This document shows positions 1-10,639 of a stretch of 64,000 bases of DNA, one piece after another; position 1 is the stretch's first letter; every line of letters starts with the position of its first letter. The translations under genes and the position numbers were made by a program. The notes beneath the pieces are model-generated. The model was not told the DNA's origin, ran no database searches, and saw only the letters and a program-made list of their open reading frames with translations. The DNA lies in NCBI RefSeq assembly GCF_003086295.3, contig NC_092041.1, positions 99,411,827 through 99,475,826 on the forward strand, read 5' to 3'. The DNA is from Arachis hypogaea (taxonomy: Eukaryota; Streptophyta; Magnoliopsida; Fabales; Fabaceae).

Positions 1-2
1 CA

Positions 3-1040
3 TATTATGGTGGATGGAGGAACTATCCAAATTTTGGTTGGCAAAGTCAAAACCAAAGAAACTTCAATGCTCCATGTTCCAACTATCAAGAACCACCATA
101 TCCATATTCATACCAAGAATCACCACCTCTCTATCCATATCAAGAACCATCATCCTTCTACCTATATCAAGAGCCACCATCTCCCTATTCATACCAAGAA
201 CCATCCTCTTTTTACACTTATCAAGAACCATCATCTCCTTCTTATGCATATCAAGAGCCACGATCTCCTTATTCATCTCAAATACCATTAGATCTTGAGC
301 TCCTCATGAAAGAATTCCTACATGATATAAAGACGACTGTCAAAAATGTAGAGAATTATGTGCAAACGATGATCAAGAACCAGGAAGGAAAACAAGCAAA
401 TTCCTTTTCAAGAGATACAATGCAAGATCCTATGGAAGAATGTGAGGAGACCAATCAAAGAAGTTTATACTCCAGTGAATTAGAGAACTTTCCACCCTCA
501 CATATGGAAGAAGAGGAAGATGCACAACCTTCCATGCCCTTGGTAAGCAATGAAGAAGGGATTGAATTAGAAGAAAGCTACCAAGAGGAAGAGGTTGAAA
601 TTGAGGAAGCTTGCATAGAGGTAGAAGAATTCAAAGAAGAACACAAGGGAGTGGAGCTTGCAAGACCTGTTCCAAAGCCATCACCATCCAATACAACATT
701 CAAGTGGGTAAATTTCCTATCCTTAACCTTTACTTTCCCACTTGAATATGGGCTACTAGAGACGGATGGTCAACTTAGAGATCTTTGTGGCATTAAGATT
801 AAGAGAAAGATGATTAGTGGCAAGAGTTGTCAAGCAAGGGTCAATATGGTTGCAAGCTCCAAATTGAAGTGCAAGAATTGGTGTAGAGCTCAATTGAATG
901 GGTCTAGAAGGTTGTTTGGATGTCTCTGTGAGAATTCAGATCGCTTGCCACCTGGTGGAAACAATGGTGATCCACAAGAAGACGGGTGTAAAAGCAAGGT
1001 TTGGGACCCTAGGATTCATTCCCACAATCAACACTATTGA
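3..1040 (+). CDS. Retroelement gag-like protein, 5' end outside window
   Basis: One reading frame is open from position 3 to a stop at 1038-1040, so the start lies upstream of the window. The first part encodes about seven copies of a Tyr-Gln-Glu-Pro repeat. A helix-like stretch follows (MKEFLHDIKTTVKNVENYVQ, from 306), then a very acidic block rich in Glu (about residues 40-120 after that Met), then a basic, Cys-containing tail. I recognise no protease or reverse transcriptase. Similar frames sit in non-autonomous LTR elements of peanut as I recall them. The most likely role is a structural, gag-like protein, but no catalytic or zinc-knuckle motif proves it. The Met at 306 is internal, since the frame continues upstream without a stop. 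Confidence 0.55.
   Translation, partial: YYGGWRNYPNFGWQSQNQRNFNAPCSNYQEPPYPYSYQESPPLYPYQEPSSFYLYQEPPSPYSYQEPSSFYTYQEPSSPSYAYQEPRSPYSSQIPLDLELLMKEFLHDIKTTVKNVENYVQTMIKNQEGKQANSFSRDTMQDPMEECEETNQRSLYSSELENFPPSHMEEEEDAQPSMPLVSNEEGIELEESYQEEEVEIEEACIEVEEFKEEHKGVELARPVPKPSPSNTTFKWVNFLSLTFTFPLEYGLLETDGQLRDLCGIKIKRKMISGKSCQARVNMVASSKLKCKNWCRAQLNGSRRLFGCLCENSDRLPPGGNNGDPQEDGCKSKVWDPRIHSHNQHY
84..281 (+). repeat. Coding tandem repeat, YQEP type
   Basis: About seven imperfect units of 27-30 bases encode Tyr-Gln-Glu-Pro followed by Ser, Pro and Tyr. All units keep the reading frame of the surrounding gag-like protein. The two other plus-strand frames also stay open here because the repeat has few stops. 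They give His-rich or Ser/Ile-rich shadow proteins that should be ignored. Confidence 0.8.
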
Positions 1041-1172
1041 GGCCTTGTCACTTGCTTCAACTTGCTCAAAGACGTCATGCACCTAGTTTGGGATCCCAGT
1101 AGCCATTGGAATTACAAACATTGGTGGAGATTCCTGGATCAGTACAAGCATAAGCCACCATGATAAGGAGCT
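1041..1172 (+). other. Non-coding tail of the first element
   Basis: This short stretch joins the gag-like frame to the next LTR. It has no start or frame of its own. It reads like the usual end of the gag-like family, including a second-frame echo of a Trp-rich phrase around 1080-1160, so the gag-like protein may once have been longer and lost its frame near 1020. Confidence 0.4.
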
Positions 1173-2812
1173 TGATGAGCGGATAATTTATACGCTTTTT
1201 GGCATTGTTTTTAGTATGTTTTTAGTATGTTTTAGTTAGTTTTTATTATATTTTTATTAGTTTTTAGTTAAAATTCACTTTTCTGGACTTTACTATGAGT
1301 TTGTGTGTTTTTTTGTAATTTCAGGTATTTTCTGGCTGAAATTGAGGGACCTGAGCAAAAATCTGATTCAGAGGCTGAAAAGGACTGTAGATGCTGTTGG
1401 ATTCTGACCTCCCTGCACTCGAAGTGGATTTTCTGGAGCTACAGAAGCCCAATTGGCGCGCTCTTAACGGAGTTGGAAAGTAGACATCCTGGGCTTTCCA
1501 GAAATGTATAATAGTCTATACTTTGCCCGAGATTTGATGGCCCAAACTGGCGTTCCAAATCAGCTCAAAACTGCCCGGCGTTAAACGCCGGAACTGGCAC
1601 AAGAATGGGAGTTAAATGCCCAAACTGGCACAAAAGCTGGCGTTTAACTCCAAGAAAAGTCTCTACACATGAAAGCTTCAATGCTCAGTCCAAGCACACA
1701 CCAAGTGGGCCCGGGAGTGGATTTTTATGTAATTTACTCATTTCTGTAAACCCTAGGCTACTAGTTCTCTACAAATAGGACCTTTTGCTATTGTATTTTC
1801 ATCTTTTGATCACTTTAGATCTTAGATCAGATCTTGGTTCTTCTGGTTCCCTCTCTGGGGCCGAAGCCAATGATCACTATTATCACTTATGTATTTTCAA
1901 CGGTGGAGTTTCTACACACCATAGACTAAGGTGTGGAGCTCTGCTGTACCTCGAGTATTAATGCAATTACTATTGTTCTTCTATTCAATTCAGCTTATTC
2001 TTGTTCTAAGATATTCATTTGCACCCAAGAACATGATGAATGTGATGATTATGTGACGCTCATCATCATTCTCACTTATGAACGAGTGCCTGACAACCAC
2101 TTCTGTTCTACAAGCAAACAAGGCTTGAATGTTTATCTCTTGGATCCCTTAATCGGAATCTTCGTGGTATAAGCTAGAATTGATGGCGGCATTCAAGAGA
2201 ATCCGGAAGGTCTAAACCTTGTCTGTGGTATTCTGAGTAGGATTCAATGATTGAATGACTGTGACGAGCTTCAAACTCCTGAAGGCTGGGCGTTAGTGAC
2301 AGACGCAAAAGAATCAATGGATTCTATTCCAACCTGATTGAGAACCGACAGATGATTAGCCGTGCCGTGACAGGGTGCGTTGAACATTTTCACTGAGAGG
2401 GCAGGATTGTAGCCATTGACAACGGTGATGCCCAACATACAGCTTGCCATGGAAAGGAGTAAGAAGGATTGGATGAAGACAGTAGGAAAGCAGAGAGACG
2501 GAAGGGACAAAGTATCTCCATACGCTTATCTGAAGTTCTCACCAATGAATTACATAAGTATCTCTATCTTTATGCCTTATTCGTATATCATCCATAACCA
2601 TTTGAATCTGCCTGACTAAGATTTACAAGGTGACCATAGCTTGCTTCATACCAACAATCTCCGTGGGATCGACCCTTACTCGCGTAAGGTTTATTACTTG
2701 GACGACCCAGTGCACTTGCTGGTTAGTTGTGCGAAGTTGTGATAAAGAGTTAAGATTGCAATTGATCGTACAATGTTGATGGCGCTATTGATGATCACAA
2801 TCTCGTGCACCA
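1173..2812 (+). repeat. 5' LTR of the FIDEL-like element
   Basis: It starts TGATGAGCGG and ends GTGCACCA, with the primer site a few bases later. It is 1640 bases long. A TATA-like box (CTACAAATAGG, 1769-1779) sits below an island of GGCGTTTAAC-type words (1543-1653). Open frames inside it, such as 1933-2172, recur in the second LTR at 5859-6098. They are LTR sequence, not genes. Confidence 0.85.
1543..1653 (+). repeat. Self-complementary word island in FIDEL-like LTR
   Basis: The island holds a near-perfect inverted repeat at 1575-1591 (CCGGCGTT, one base, AACGCCGG) with half copies on either side (AACTGGCGTTCC at 1545, GGCGTTTAACTCC near 1638). It lies about 115-225 bases upstream of the TATA-like box. 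The matching island in the second LTR is at 5471-5579. Confidence 0.8.
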
Positions 2813-2818
2813 AGTTTT

Positions 2819-2836
2819 TGGCGTCGTTGCCGGGGA
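2819..2836 (+). promoter_or_regulatory. Primer binding site, tRNA-Asp type
   Basis: TGGCGTCGTTGCCGGGGA matches the complement of the 3' end of plant tRNA-Asp(GTC) except for one base. It lies six bases after the LTR end. This fixes the element as plus strand and this LTR as the 5' copy. Confidence 0.85.
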
Positions 2837-3699
2837 TTGTTTGAGTTTTGGACAACTGACGGTTCATCTTGTTGCTTAGATTAGGTATTTTTCTTCAGAG
2901 TTCTTAAGAATGAATTCTAGTGTTTCAAGGTGATGTTCTTATCATCACCAAAGCTGATTGATTCTCATCAATTTAGCTCTTGAATGTAATGTCCTGCTGA
3001 AGCTTGGCTAGCCATGTCTAATTCCTTTAGACTGAAGCTTTAGACTAACATTGCATGATTCCTGGAATTCTCATTAAGAATTCTGATATCTTTATTTTCT
3101 TTTCCACTTAATTTTCGAAAAATCCAAAAAAATTACAAAATCATAAAAATAAAAAAATATTTTATGTTTCTTGTTGAGTCTAGTGTCTCATTTTAAGTTT
3201 GGTGTCAATTGCATGTTTCTATTTTTCTTGGATTCATGCATGTGTCTTCATTAATCTTCAAGTTGTTCTTGATGATTTCCTTGTTCTGATCTTTAAATTC
3301 TCTTGTCTTGAGTGTTTTGTTGTTTTTCATATGCATTCTCATTTTGTTAGTGTCAATGGTATACAAACTGCTAAGTTTGGTGTCTTGCATGCATTGTTAT
3401 TTGATTTTAGTTACATTTTGATTATGAGAAATAAAAAAAAAATTTAATGTGTGTCTTTTCAAGTCAAAAATACAGAGAATTGAAGATTCAGAACATACAG
3501 CAGAGGAATTACACAGAAAAAGGCTGGGCGTTCAAAACGCCCAGTGAAGAAGGAAAACTGGCGTTTAAACGCCAGCCAGGGTGCCTGGCTGGGCGTTTAA
3601 CGCCCAAAAGGGTAGTGTTTTGGGCGTTAAATGCCAGAATGGATACCATTCTGGGCGTTTAACACCAGGATGGCACAAGAGGGAAGCCGGTTCAACTAA
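2837..3699 (+). other. Untranslated leader of the FIDEL-like element
   Basis: No convincing gene. The phrase AAGTTTGGTGTC occurs twice (near 3196 and 3374), echoing the AAGTTTGGTGTTG just before the 3' LTR. The end of the leader (3523-3670) holds a second cluster of the GGCGTTTAAACGCC words found in the LTR. Confidence 0.6.
3523..3670 (+). repeat. Second cluster of GGCGTTTAAACGCC-type words
   Basis: Five inverted repeats of the same family follow each other. Examples are CTGGGCGTTCAAAACGCCCAG at 3523, CTGGCGTTTAAACGCCAG at 3558 and TGGGCGTTTAACGCCCA at 3591, then two decayed copies up to 3668. The word matches the LTR island, but here it sits in the leader just before the coding region. Confidence 0.85.
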
Positions 3700-4192
3700 A
3701 AAGGCATGACCTCAAACCCGTGGCTAGGGGATGGTTGGAGTTTATCCAACGCTCAATCATTCCCACTAGCAACCGGTCCGAAGTTACTATGGACCGGGCC
3801 ATCATAATTCATAGCATCATGATTGGAGAAGAAGTAGAAGTTCATGAGGTTATAGCCCAAGAACTTTATAAGGTGGCGGACAAGTCCTCTACCTTGGCAA
3901 GGTTAGCCTTTCCTCATCTCATTTGTCACCTCTGTTATTCAGTTGGAGTTGACATAGAGGGATGCACTTTCCTCCACAAAACTATTGGGAGCAAATCAAC
4001 ACCTCCCTAGGAGAATTGAGTTCCAACATGGGACAACTAAGGGTGGAGCACCAAGAACATTCCATCCTCCTCTATGAAATTAGAGAAGATCAAAGAATCA
4101 TGAGAGAGGAGCAACAAAGGCAAGGAAGAGACATTGAGGAGCTCAAGCACTCCATAAGATCTTCAAGAGGAAGAACAAGGCGCCATCACTAA
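3690..4192 (+). pseudogene. Fragment of the putative plant transposon protein domain plus coiled tail
   Basis: From about 3708 the frame reads a segment with motifs such as FIQRSIIPTSN, VTMDRAIIIHSIMIGEEVEV and LARLAFPHLICHLCYSVGV. This resembles the legume accessory domain that I recall as Pfam 'putative plant transposon protein' (PF20167). A one-base shift near 3950 moves the frame into 3962-4192, a charged Gln/Glu/Arg-rich helix. No ATG with good context opens the domain, and the N-terminal half of the family is missing. Its role is unknown. In related elements it follows or replaces gag. The minus-strand Sirevirus at 57811-60806 has a related domain. Confidence 0.6.
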
Positions 4193-5064
4193 GGTGGACC
4201 CGTTCTTTAATTTCCTTGTTCTTTATTTCCTGTTTTTCGAATTTCCATGCTTATGTTATCTATGTCTGTGTCTTATGATCATTAGTGTCTTAGTGTCTAT
4301 GCCTTAAAGTTATGAATGTCCTATGAATCCATCACCTTTCTTGAATGAAAAGTGTTCTTAATTAAAAAAGAGAAGAATTACATGAATTTTGAATTTTATA
4401 ACAGATTAATTATTCTGATGTGGTGGCAATACTTTTGTTTTTTGAATGTATGCTTAAATAGTGTATATGTCTTTTGAATTTGTTGTTCATGAATGGTTGG
4501 CTCTTGAAAGAATGATGAAAAAGGAGACATGTTTCTGAGGATCTGAAAAATCATAAAAATGATTCTTGAAGCAAGAAAAAGCAGTGAATATTCAAAAAAA
4601 AAAAGAGAAAAAAAAGGGAGAAAAACGAAAAAAAAGAGAGAAAAAGAATAAAGTTGTGATCCAAGGCAAAAAGAGTGTGCTTAAAAACCCTGGACACCTC
4701 TAATTGGGGATTCTAGCAAAGCTGGGTCACAATCTGAAAAGGTTCACCCAGTTATGTGTCTGTGACATGTATGTATCCGGTGGTAATACTGGAAGACAGA
4801 GTGCTTTGGGCCACGGCCAAGACTCATAAAGTAGCTGTGTTCAAGAATCATCATACTTAGCTAGGAGAATTAATAACACTATCTGAATTCTGAGTTCCTA
4901 TAGAAGCCAATCATTCTGAATTTCAAAGGATAGAGTGAGATGCCAAAACTGTTCAGAGGCAAAAAGCTAAAAGCCCCGCTCATCTAATTAATACTGATCT
5001 TCATAGATGTTTTTGGAATTCATTACATCTTCTCTTCCTTTTTATCTTATTTGATTTTCAGTTG
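4193..5064 (+). other. 3' untranslated part of the FIDEL-like element
   Basis: There is no open frame of note. A purine-rich, A-dominated tract at 4594-4652 resembles an extended polypurine tract but lies 450 bases from the LTR. The rest is ordinary non-coding element DNA. Confidence 0.5.
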
Positions 5065-5098
5065 CTTGGGGATAAGCAACAATTTAAGTTTGGTGTTG
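5065..5098 (+). promoter_or_regulatory. Presumed priming region for plus-strand synthesis
   Basis: The bases next to the 3' LTR read GCTTGGGGATAAGCAAC then AATTTAAGTTTGGTGTTG. This is not a classical run of purines, yet the same stem occurs before an unrelated LTR at 6743 (TTGAGGACAAGCAACAATTT then AAGTTTGGTATTA). The shared position argues for a functional role. Confidence 0.5.
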
Positions 5099-6363
5099 TG
5101 ATGAGCGAAAAATTTATACGCTTTTTGGCATTGTTTTTAGTATGTTTTTAGTATGTTTTAGTTAGTTTTTATTATATTTTTATTAGTTTTTAGTTAAAAT
5201 TCACTTTTCTGGAATTTACTATGAGTTTGTGTGTTTTTCTGTGATTTCAGGTATTTTCTGGCTGAAATTGAGGGGCCTGAGCAAAAATCTGATTCAGAGG
5301 CTGAAAAGGACTGTAGATGCTGTTGGATTCTGACCTCCCTGCACTCGAAGTGAATTTTCTGGAGCTACAGAAACTCAATTGGCGCGCTCTCAATGGCGTT
5401 GGAAGGTAGACATCCTGGGCTTTCCAGAAATGTATAATAGTCCATACTTTGCCCGAGATTTGATGGCCCAAACTGGCGTTCCAAATCAGCTCAAAACTGC
5501 CCGGCGTTAAACGCCGGAACTGGCACAAGAATGGGAGTTAAACGCCCAAACTGGCACAAAAGCTGTCGTTTAACTCCAAGAAAAGTCTCTACACATGAAA
5601 GCTTCAATGCTCAGCCCAAGCACATACCAAGTGGGCCCGGGAGTAGATTTTTATGTAATTTACTCATTTCTGTAAACCCTAGGCTACTAGTTCTCTACAA
5701 ATAGGACCTTTTGCTATTGTATTTTCATCTTTTGATCACTTTAGATCTTAGATCAGATCTTGGTTCTTCTGGTTCCCTCTCTGAGGCCGAAGCCAATGAT
5801 CACTATTATCACTTATGTATTTTCAACGGTGGAGTTTCTACACACCATAGACTAAGGTGTGGAGCTCTGCTGTACCTCGAGTATTAATGCAATTACTATT
5901 GTTCTTCTATTCAATTCAGCTTATTCTTGTTCTATGATATTCATTTGCACCCAAGAACATGATGAATGTGATGATTATGTGACACTCATCATCATTCTCA
6001 CTTATGAACGAGTGCCTGACAACCACTTCTGTTCTACAAGCAAACAAGGCTTGAATGTTTATCTCTTGGATCCCTTAATCGGAATCTTCGTGGTATAAGC
6101 TAGAATTGATGGCGGCATTCAAGAGAATCCGGAAGGTCTAAACCTTGTCTGTGGTATTCTGAGTAGGATTCAATGATTGAATGACTGTGACGAGCTTCAA
6201 ACTCCTGAAGGTTGGGCGTTAGTGACAGACGCAAAAGAATCAATGGATTCTATTCCAACCTGATTGAGAACCGACAGATGATTAGCCATGCCGTGACAGG
6301 GTGCGTTGAACATTTTCACTGAGAGGACGGGATTGTAGCCATTGACAACGGTGATGCCCAACA
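5099..6363 (+). repeat. 3' LTR of the FIDEL-like element, truncated
   Basis: It matches 1173-2438 with about 98 percent identity and ends inside the shared text GATGCCCAACA. The last 375 bases present in the 5' LTR are replaced by unrelated sequence. It carries its own palindrome island at 5471-5579. Confidence 0.85.
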
Positions 6364-6742
6364 GTTCCCCAGTTAAGTGCTTGTGGTGTTTTTGTGTCAA
6401 GTAAAACATGAGACAAAATATTTAAAGTCACGGCTAGGCTCAAGGTGCAAAGCACCAAAGAAAAATAAATTAAAAAAAATTATGCTATGTTTAAGGATTA
6501 AATTGAGCTACAAAAGATCAGAGAATTCATAATATTATCCAGATTCTAATTCCAAATGACAGCAACATTCTTCTTATTCAAAGGAGAGTGAGATGTCAAA
6601 ACTATTCAGGATTGCAGTTGTAAACCCCACTATAAGAAGAGACATGTGCTTAATCGAACTCTCATTCTCATGCAAATTCACATCCTAAGCTTATATTAGT
6701 TTTGGTTGCTTGAGGACAAGCAACAATTTAAGTTTGGTATTA

Positions 6743-8137
6743 TGATGCGTGAGCATCTTTCCTATCTTTTCTTAGTGAATTTGCATCTAATTTATTGAGT
6801 TTAATCAAGAATTAATTATCTTTTAGCCAATATAGATGCTACTTTGAGTCTTTTGCAATTTTGTTTATTTTAGGTAGCATTCAACTGAATTTGATGGAGT
6901 TTCTCCAGCTCAAGAATTAAAAGAGATAGCAGTGAGGAGTGACGCGTGCGCGTGATTGGCGCGTACGCGTGATTTGAAGAATTTCACAGCGATGCGTCCG
7001 CGTGACCGACGCGTCCGCGTGACTTGCGAAAAAGACCATCGACGCGTACGTGTGACTGACGCGTACACGTGACATGCGCCACATGCAAAAAACGCAGAAA
7101 ACGCTGGGGGGTGATTTCTGGGCCCCATTTTAGCACCCAAGTTAGGTGCGGATCCAGTAAAGCCAAGTGATCCCCACGTTACAAGACGCGGAGTAGTTAG
7201 TTAATTCTGATTTAAATTCAAATTTGATTTTAAAATAGGAAAAGATATTATCTTAATTTTAGATATTAGATTTTAAATTAATTAGGATTAGTTATAAAAA
7301 GGAGAGACTTCTCTTCTATTGAGGAGATTCCATTAGGGGGATTTCATTAGGGAATTCTATACAAATTTACATTCCACATTCCATGAGTAACTAATCCTCC
7401 ATTGTTAAGGTTAGGAGCTCTGTCTATTTGTATGGATTGATTCATTTAATCTTTCTAATTTAATTTATGTTTTGATTTATATTTCAATAATTGTTTTCGT
7501 TCTTTATTTTATGAATTTGGGTGAAACGGAAGTATGACCCTCTTTCTATTTGAGTTCTTGTAAAACTTGGAAAAGCTCTTTACTTGAACAACAGCTTGAA
7601 AACATATTATCCTGAATTTCTAATTGTTTGTATTTAACGGGATACGTGACATATAATCCCCTTATTTTTGGATAATTAGGATTCTTGTGGCATATAAACT
7701 GGAATTTGATCATCACCCTCTAATTGGAATTAATTGACTAAGGAATTGGCAGTTAATGAATTTTAGAGTAGACTATGAAGGTCTAAAGAATTAGGGTCTA
7801 GTTCACGTATAGTTTGCCATGAATTAAATCTTACATGATTAAAATAGTTAGTAAGAAAAATCAATCCGGAAAATAGATAACTCTGAAACCTTAACTGTTT
7901 TCTCCATATTTTATTCCCAACTCATTGCTGCTTGCTTTTTGAAATTCTTAATTTTACTGTTTAATGCTCTTTGAATACCAAAACACTCTTTTCTGTTTGT
8001 CTAACTAAACCAATCAATCAATCATTGTTGCTTGATCCATCAATCCTCGTGGGATCGACCCTTACTCACGTAAGGTATTACTTGGTACGACCCGGTGCAC
8101 TTGCCGGTTAGTTTGTGGGTTATAAAATACCGCACCA
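6743..8137 (+). repeat. 3' LTR (TGATGCGTGAG family)
   Basis: It is 1395 bases with TG and CA ends. The TATA box GTTATAAAAAGG is at 7291-7302. 200 bases below the start lies an island of ACGCGT words. The right end keeps the family phrase TGGGATCGACCCTTACTCAC around 8051. Confidence 0.8.
6941..7073 (+). repeat. ACGCGT/GCGTACGC palindrome island
   Basis: GACGCGTGCGCGTGA, GGCGCGTACGCGTGA, GATGCGTCCGCGTGA, GACGCGTCCGCGTGA, GACGCGTACGTGTGA and GACGCGTACACGTGA follow one another at about 25-60 base steps. Each unit is a direct GACGCGT/GCGTGAC couplet around a palindromic ACGCGT or GTAC core. The island lies about 220-350 bases upstream of the TATA box at 7293. Confidence 0.85.
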
Positions 8138-8151
8138 CGTGACCTAGTGCC

Positions 8152-8397
8152 ATGGATAACATAATACTGAACTCACTTCGGTACGGCGTTGTAATAGACT
8201 CGCCTATGCAGAAAGAGACGGTGTTTGTGATGGCTCAAGAGAGGAGGTGGAAGAAGGAATCGACGTTCTTCAAGAAAGCAAAGAAGCTCTTTGTCGTTGA
8301 TGTTTTGCACACTAGTGCTCCCTCCAATGGTGCTAGGGTTGGTGTTCTTGTTTATCGCTTTGTTCCCAAGGGTTTAATTGCTCCTTCAAAAGTGTGA
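8152..8397 (+). CDS. Small open frame of unknown function
   Basis: This 81-residue frame starts 14 bases after the LTR end. It encodes a soluble, basic, Lys-rich protein (motifs KKESTFFKKAKKLFVVDV and RVGVLVYRFVPKG). I recognise no family. Codon use is not AT-biased like the flanks and an A/T-rich region follows the stop, so it may be the first exon of a lost or degraded host gene. It may equally be chance. Confidence 0.3.
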   Translation: MDNIILNSLRYGVVIDSPMQKETVFVMAQERRWKKESTFFKKAKKLFVVDVLHTSAPSNGARVGVLVYRFVPKGLIAPSKV

Positions 8398-10639
8398 AGT
8401 TTAAACCATAATTCCATGTTTCATTTCAAAGTTTTATGTTTTTGGTATAACTTGAGCAACTGTTGATTAAGGTCTACTTAGCTTCTTTTTTTACTTTGTT
8501 TTAAGGTGGTTAAGCATTTGGTTCAAATTTCTTGAAATAGCTCTGATAGTTTTTGATTTGTTTCTGCCAATTGGTGAAGCTTGATATTGGTCAAATTCTG
8601 CTTTGAGTGGTTGAACTGTATTAGTCTTTGACATTTGATAATTTGTTGAGGAAGCAACTGTATTAGTCTTCTCAAATCAGATTCTTCCTTTGTGGGTTTA
8701 GTTAGAAATTGTTAAGAGAGATTAGTAACTGAGTTGTGATTGGCTGATTGGTTATAGTTTTGTTGGTGTAAAAAAGATCTATTGTATGAAATTGTATTCA
8801 CCTTTTATTATTCTCTCAATATATAACCTTCTCTAGTTTTGTCTCAATTCTCAAAATTCTATGATGGCCACCATGGTTCTCACCTTTTATTGTCTCAATT
8901 CTCAAAATTTTGTGCTAAAGTCTGGTTGGTTTGATATCGCATTTGATCTTATAAAAACACAACTTTATGCTTCTCTGAAGAGTTTTTTATAGCTCATGGT
9001 ACGATCTGGGAGTATGTCATAAGCAAAAATTCTTTCTTTGCTTTGATGATATACAAAAGGTTCTAATTGAGGGTGCAAATCCAGCTATTATTTACATAAA
9101 GGGAATCAGGTCCAAAGAATACAATGCGCAATGCCAGCATAAAAATAACGGCGTCATTTTCGTGTGGGAGGACTAATACGTCCTATTTTGAAAAGTTACA
9201 CGTTTTGGTGTGAGAGGACTAATATGTCCTATTTTGAAAAGTTACATGCCACATGTGCTTCCGTAACGGCCAGATCAGCGCCACGGGAGCCACATCAGAC
9301 TTTTCCGTCGGGTCCAATGGAGTCACTTCAACGGAGGGGTAAATTTGTCCATATTTTAGAGGGGTCAGGGACATGAATATATTTTCCAATCCTTGGAGAC
9401 TAAAATGTCTGCAGAAAAAAAGGCCAGGGACCTATTTATCTTTTTCTCAAAATTATATATTTACATAAAAAACAATTTGTATGTTTTTTGTTTCTTTACT
9501 ATGAATTTTTTTATTAAACATTTTTAAAAAATTTCATTCATACTCACGAATACCCACTATTACTCAAAAGGTGACACACGATAGGCAGATGATTAAATAA
9601 GTTGTGTTTTGGTTAAAAAAAATTGAATATAAAACACAACTTTAGATGGTAATTCAATTTTTCTATTAATTAAACAAGTTACAGAAAGATGAATATTAAA
9701 TCCTTAAATTCACATTGAACAAACTAAACTCAAAACAACTTAGACACTTATTCCTGCATGGTAAGTCTTGGAAAAAGTATAGTTCGTCCAGTCTTAGGTT
9801 GAGCTCATTTCTGCCTGAGCTGTATGAGGTATACGTTAGCTTCCAAAGAACAGCAGCAGTGGGTACCTGCAAAGGAACTCTGATGCTCAAGTAAAAAAGA
9901 GTGTGAGATGAGTATACTACAATTTAGAGTGAATAGCATACCTTGTTATATTTAAGGTTTTTTTATAGACTTTGAGTTAGAATGTACTATAGTACCGTTA
10001 TCTAGTTGGCCTATTTTTTAGGTGATTCAGGAGATTCTCTCTGAAAACGTGTTATCTTTTGTAACAGAATCATGCATGTGACTGTTGGTTTGCCCATTTA
10101 TAAAGAGTTTGGTGGCCGAATTACAGCTAACAGATCACATCCCCCAAGCTTGACTTGGAGAATTTTTTAATGAAATAGGTTGAGCTTCCTGATCAATATA
10201 TGCCTTACAAATCCATTTTTTTGTAGGAAAGGGGACATTCCCCCAAGTTCTACCAGTTTTAGTAAAAAATTACCGAGAATGTGTGACAGTTACATTTTCG
10301 GTTTCCTAGGTCATAATGAATGATTATGTTATGGGCGTTATTTTCTATGCTAGGAAAAATCAATGGTTTTAGAGGGCGTGGAACTGGAACGGTTGTTGAT
10401 CTCAATCATTCATATGAGAACTGATTTGAGTTAATGGTTTTAATGGATCGAAGCTTTTTGTAGTGTGAGACTGCTGGTATTCGGAAGACACTTAAAATTT
10501 TTCTTGGTTTGAAATTTTTCAAAAAATTTATAGAAGATGAGTAGGAAATGTTAGTTGTGATATACTCTTTTATGATATTTATCCTTCATCTACCCATTTG
10601 CTATTTTATGTTTTCTTCTGGTTTTTGTTTTAAAATTTT
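8398..10639. other. Unassigned AT-rich DNA
   Basis: No gene can be defended. It holds a two-copy 46-base repeat near 9155-9246 in a stretch that reads like a degraded repeat (9150-9450). A minus-strand frame of 64 codons at 9696-9890 has no recognisable content. Confidence 0.5.
9155..9246 (+). repeat. 46-base direct duplication
   Basis: Two adjacent copies share GGACTAATA and TGTCCTATTTTGAAAAGTTACA, with about six differences. They lie inside a sequence whose tail (9330-9450) resembles a dispersed legume repeat of unknown class. Confidence 0.7.

Larger units (their letters stand above)
1173..6363 (+). mobile_element. Non-autonomous FIDEL-like LTR retrotransposon, right LTR truncated
   Basis: Two near-identical LTRs (1173-2812 and 5099-6363) flank 2.3 kb that has a tRNA-Asp-type primer site but no protease, reverse transcriptase or integrase. 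I hand-counted about 26 differences over 1265 shared bases (about 2 percent), so the insertion is fairly young. The right LTR stops at 6363, about 375 bases early, and is joined to the 3' part of another family. No target duplication can therefore be checked. The LTR start and PBS agree with the FIDEL-type group of Arachis as I remember it. The element would need proteins from a relative to move. Confidence 0.8.
6364..8137 (+). mobile_element. 3' end and 3' LTR of a Ty3-type element related to element C
   Basis: 6364-6742 is non-coding 3' internal sequence. 6743-8137 is an LTR that starts TGATGCGTGAGCATC and ends ACCGCACCA. Its outer parts match the LTR of element C (23578-24943) clearly but with much divergence. 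The 5' LTR and all coding regions are missing. No primer site follows the LTR, so it is the right-hand copy. The left boundary coincides with the broken FIDEL-like LTR. Confidence 0.75.

Noticed and set aside
1933..2172. 79-codon open frame with Cys residues
   Set aside because: Part of the FIDEL-like LTR, repeated at 5859-6098.
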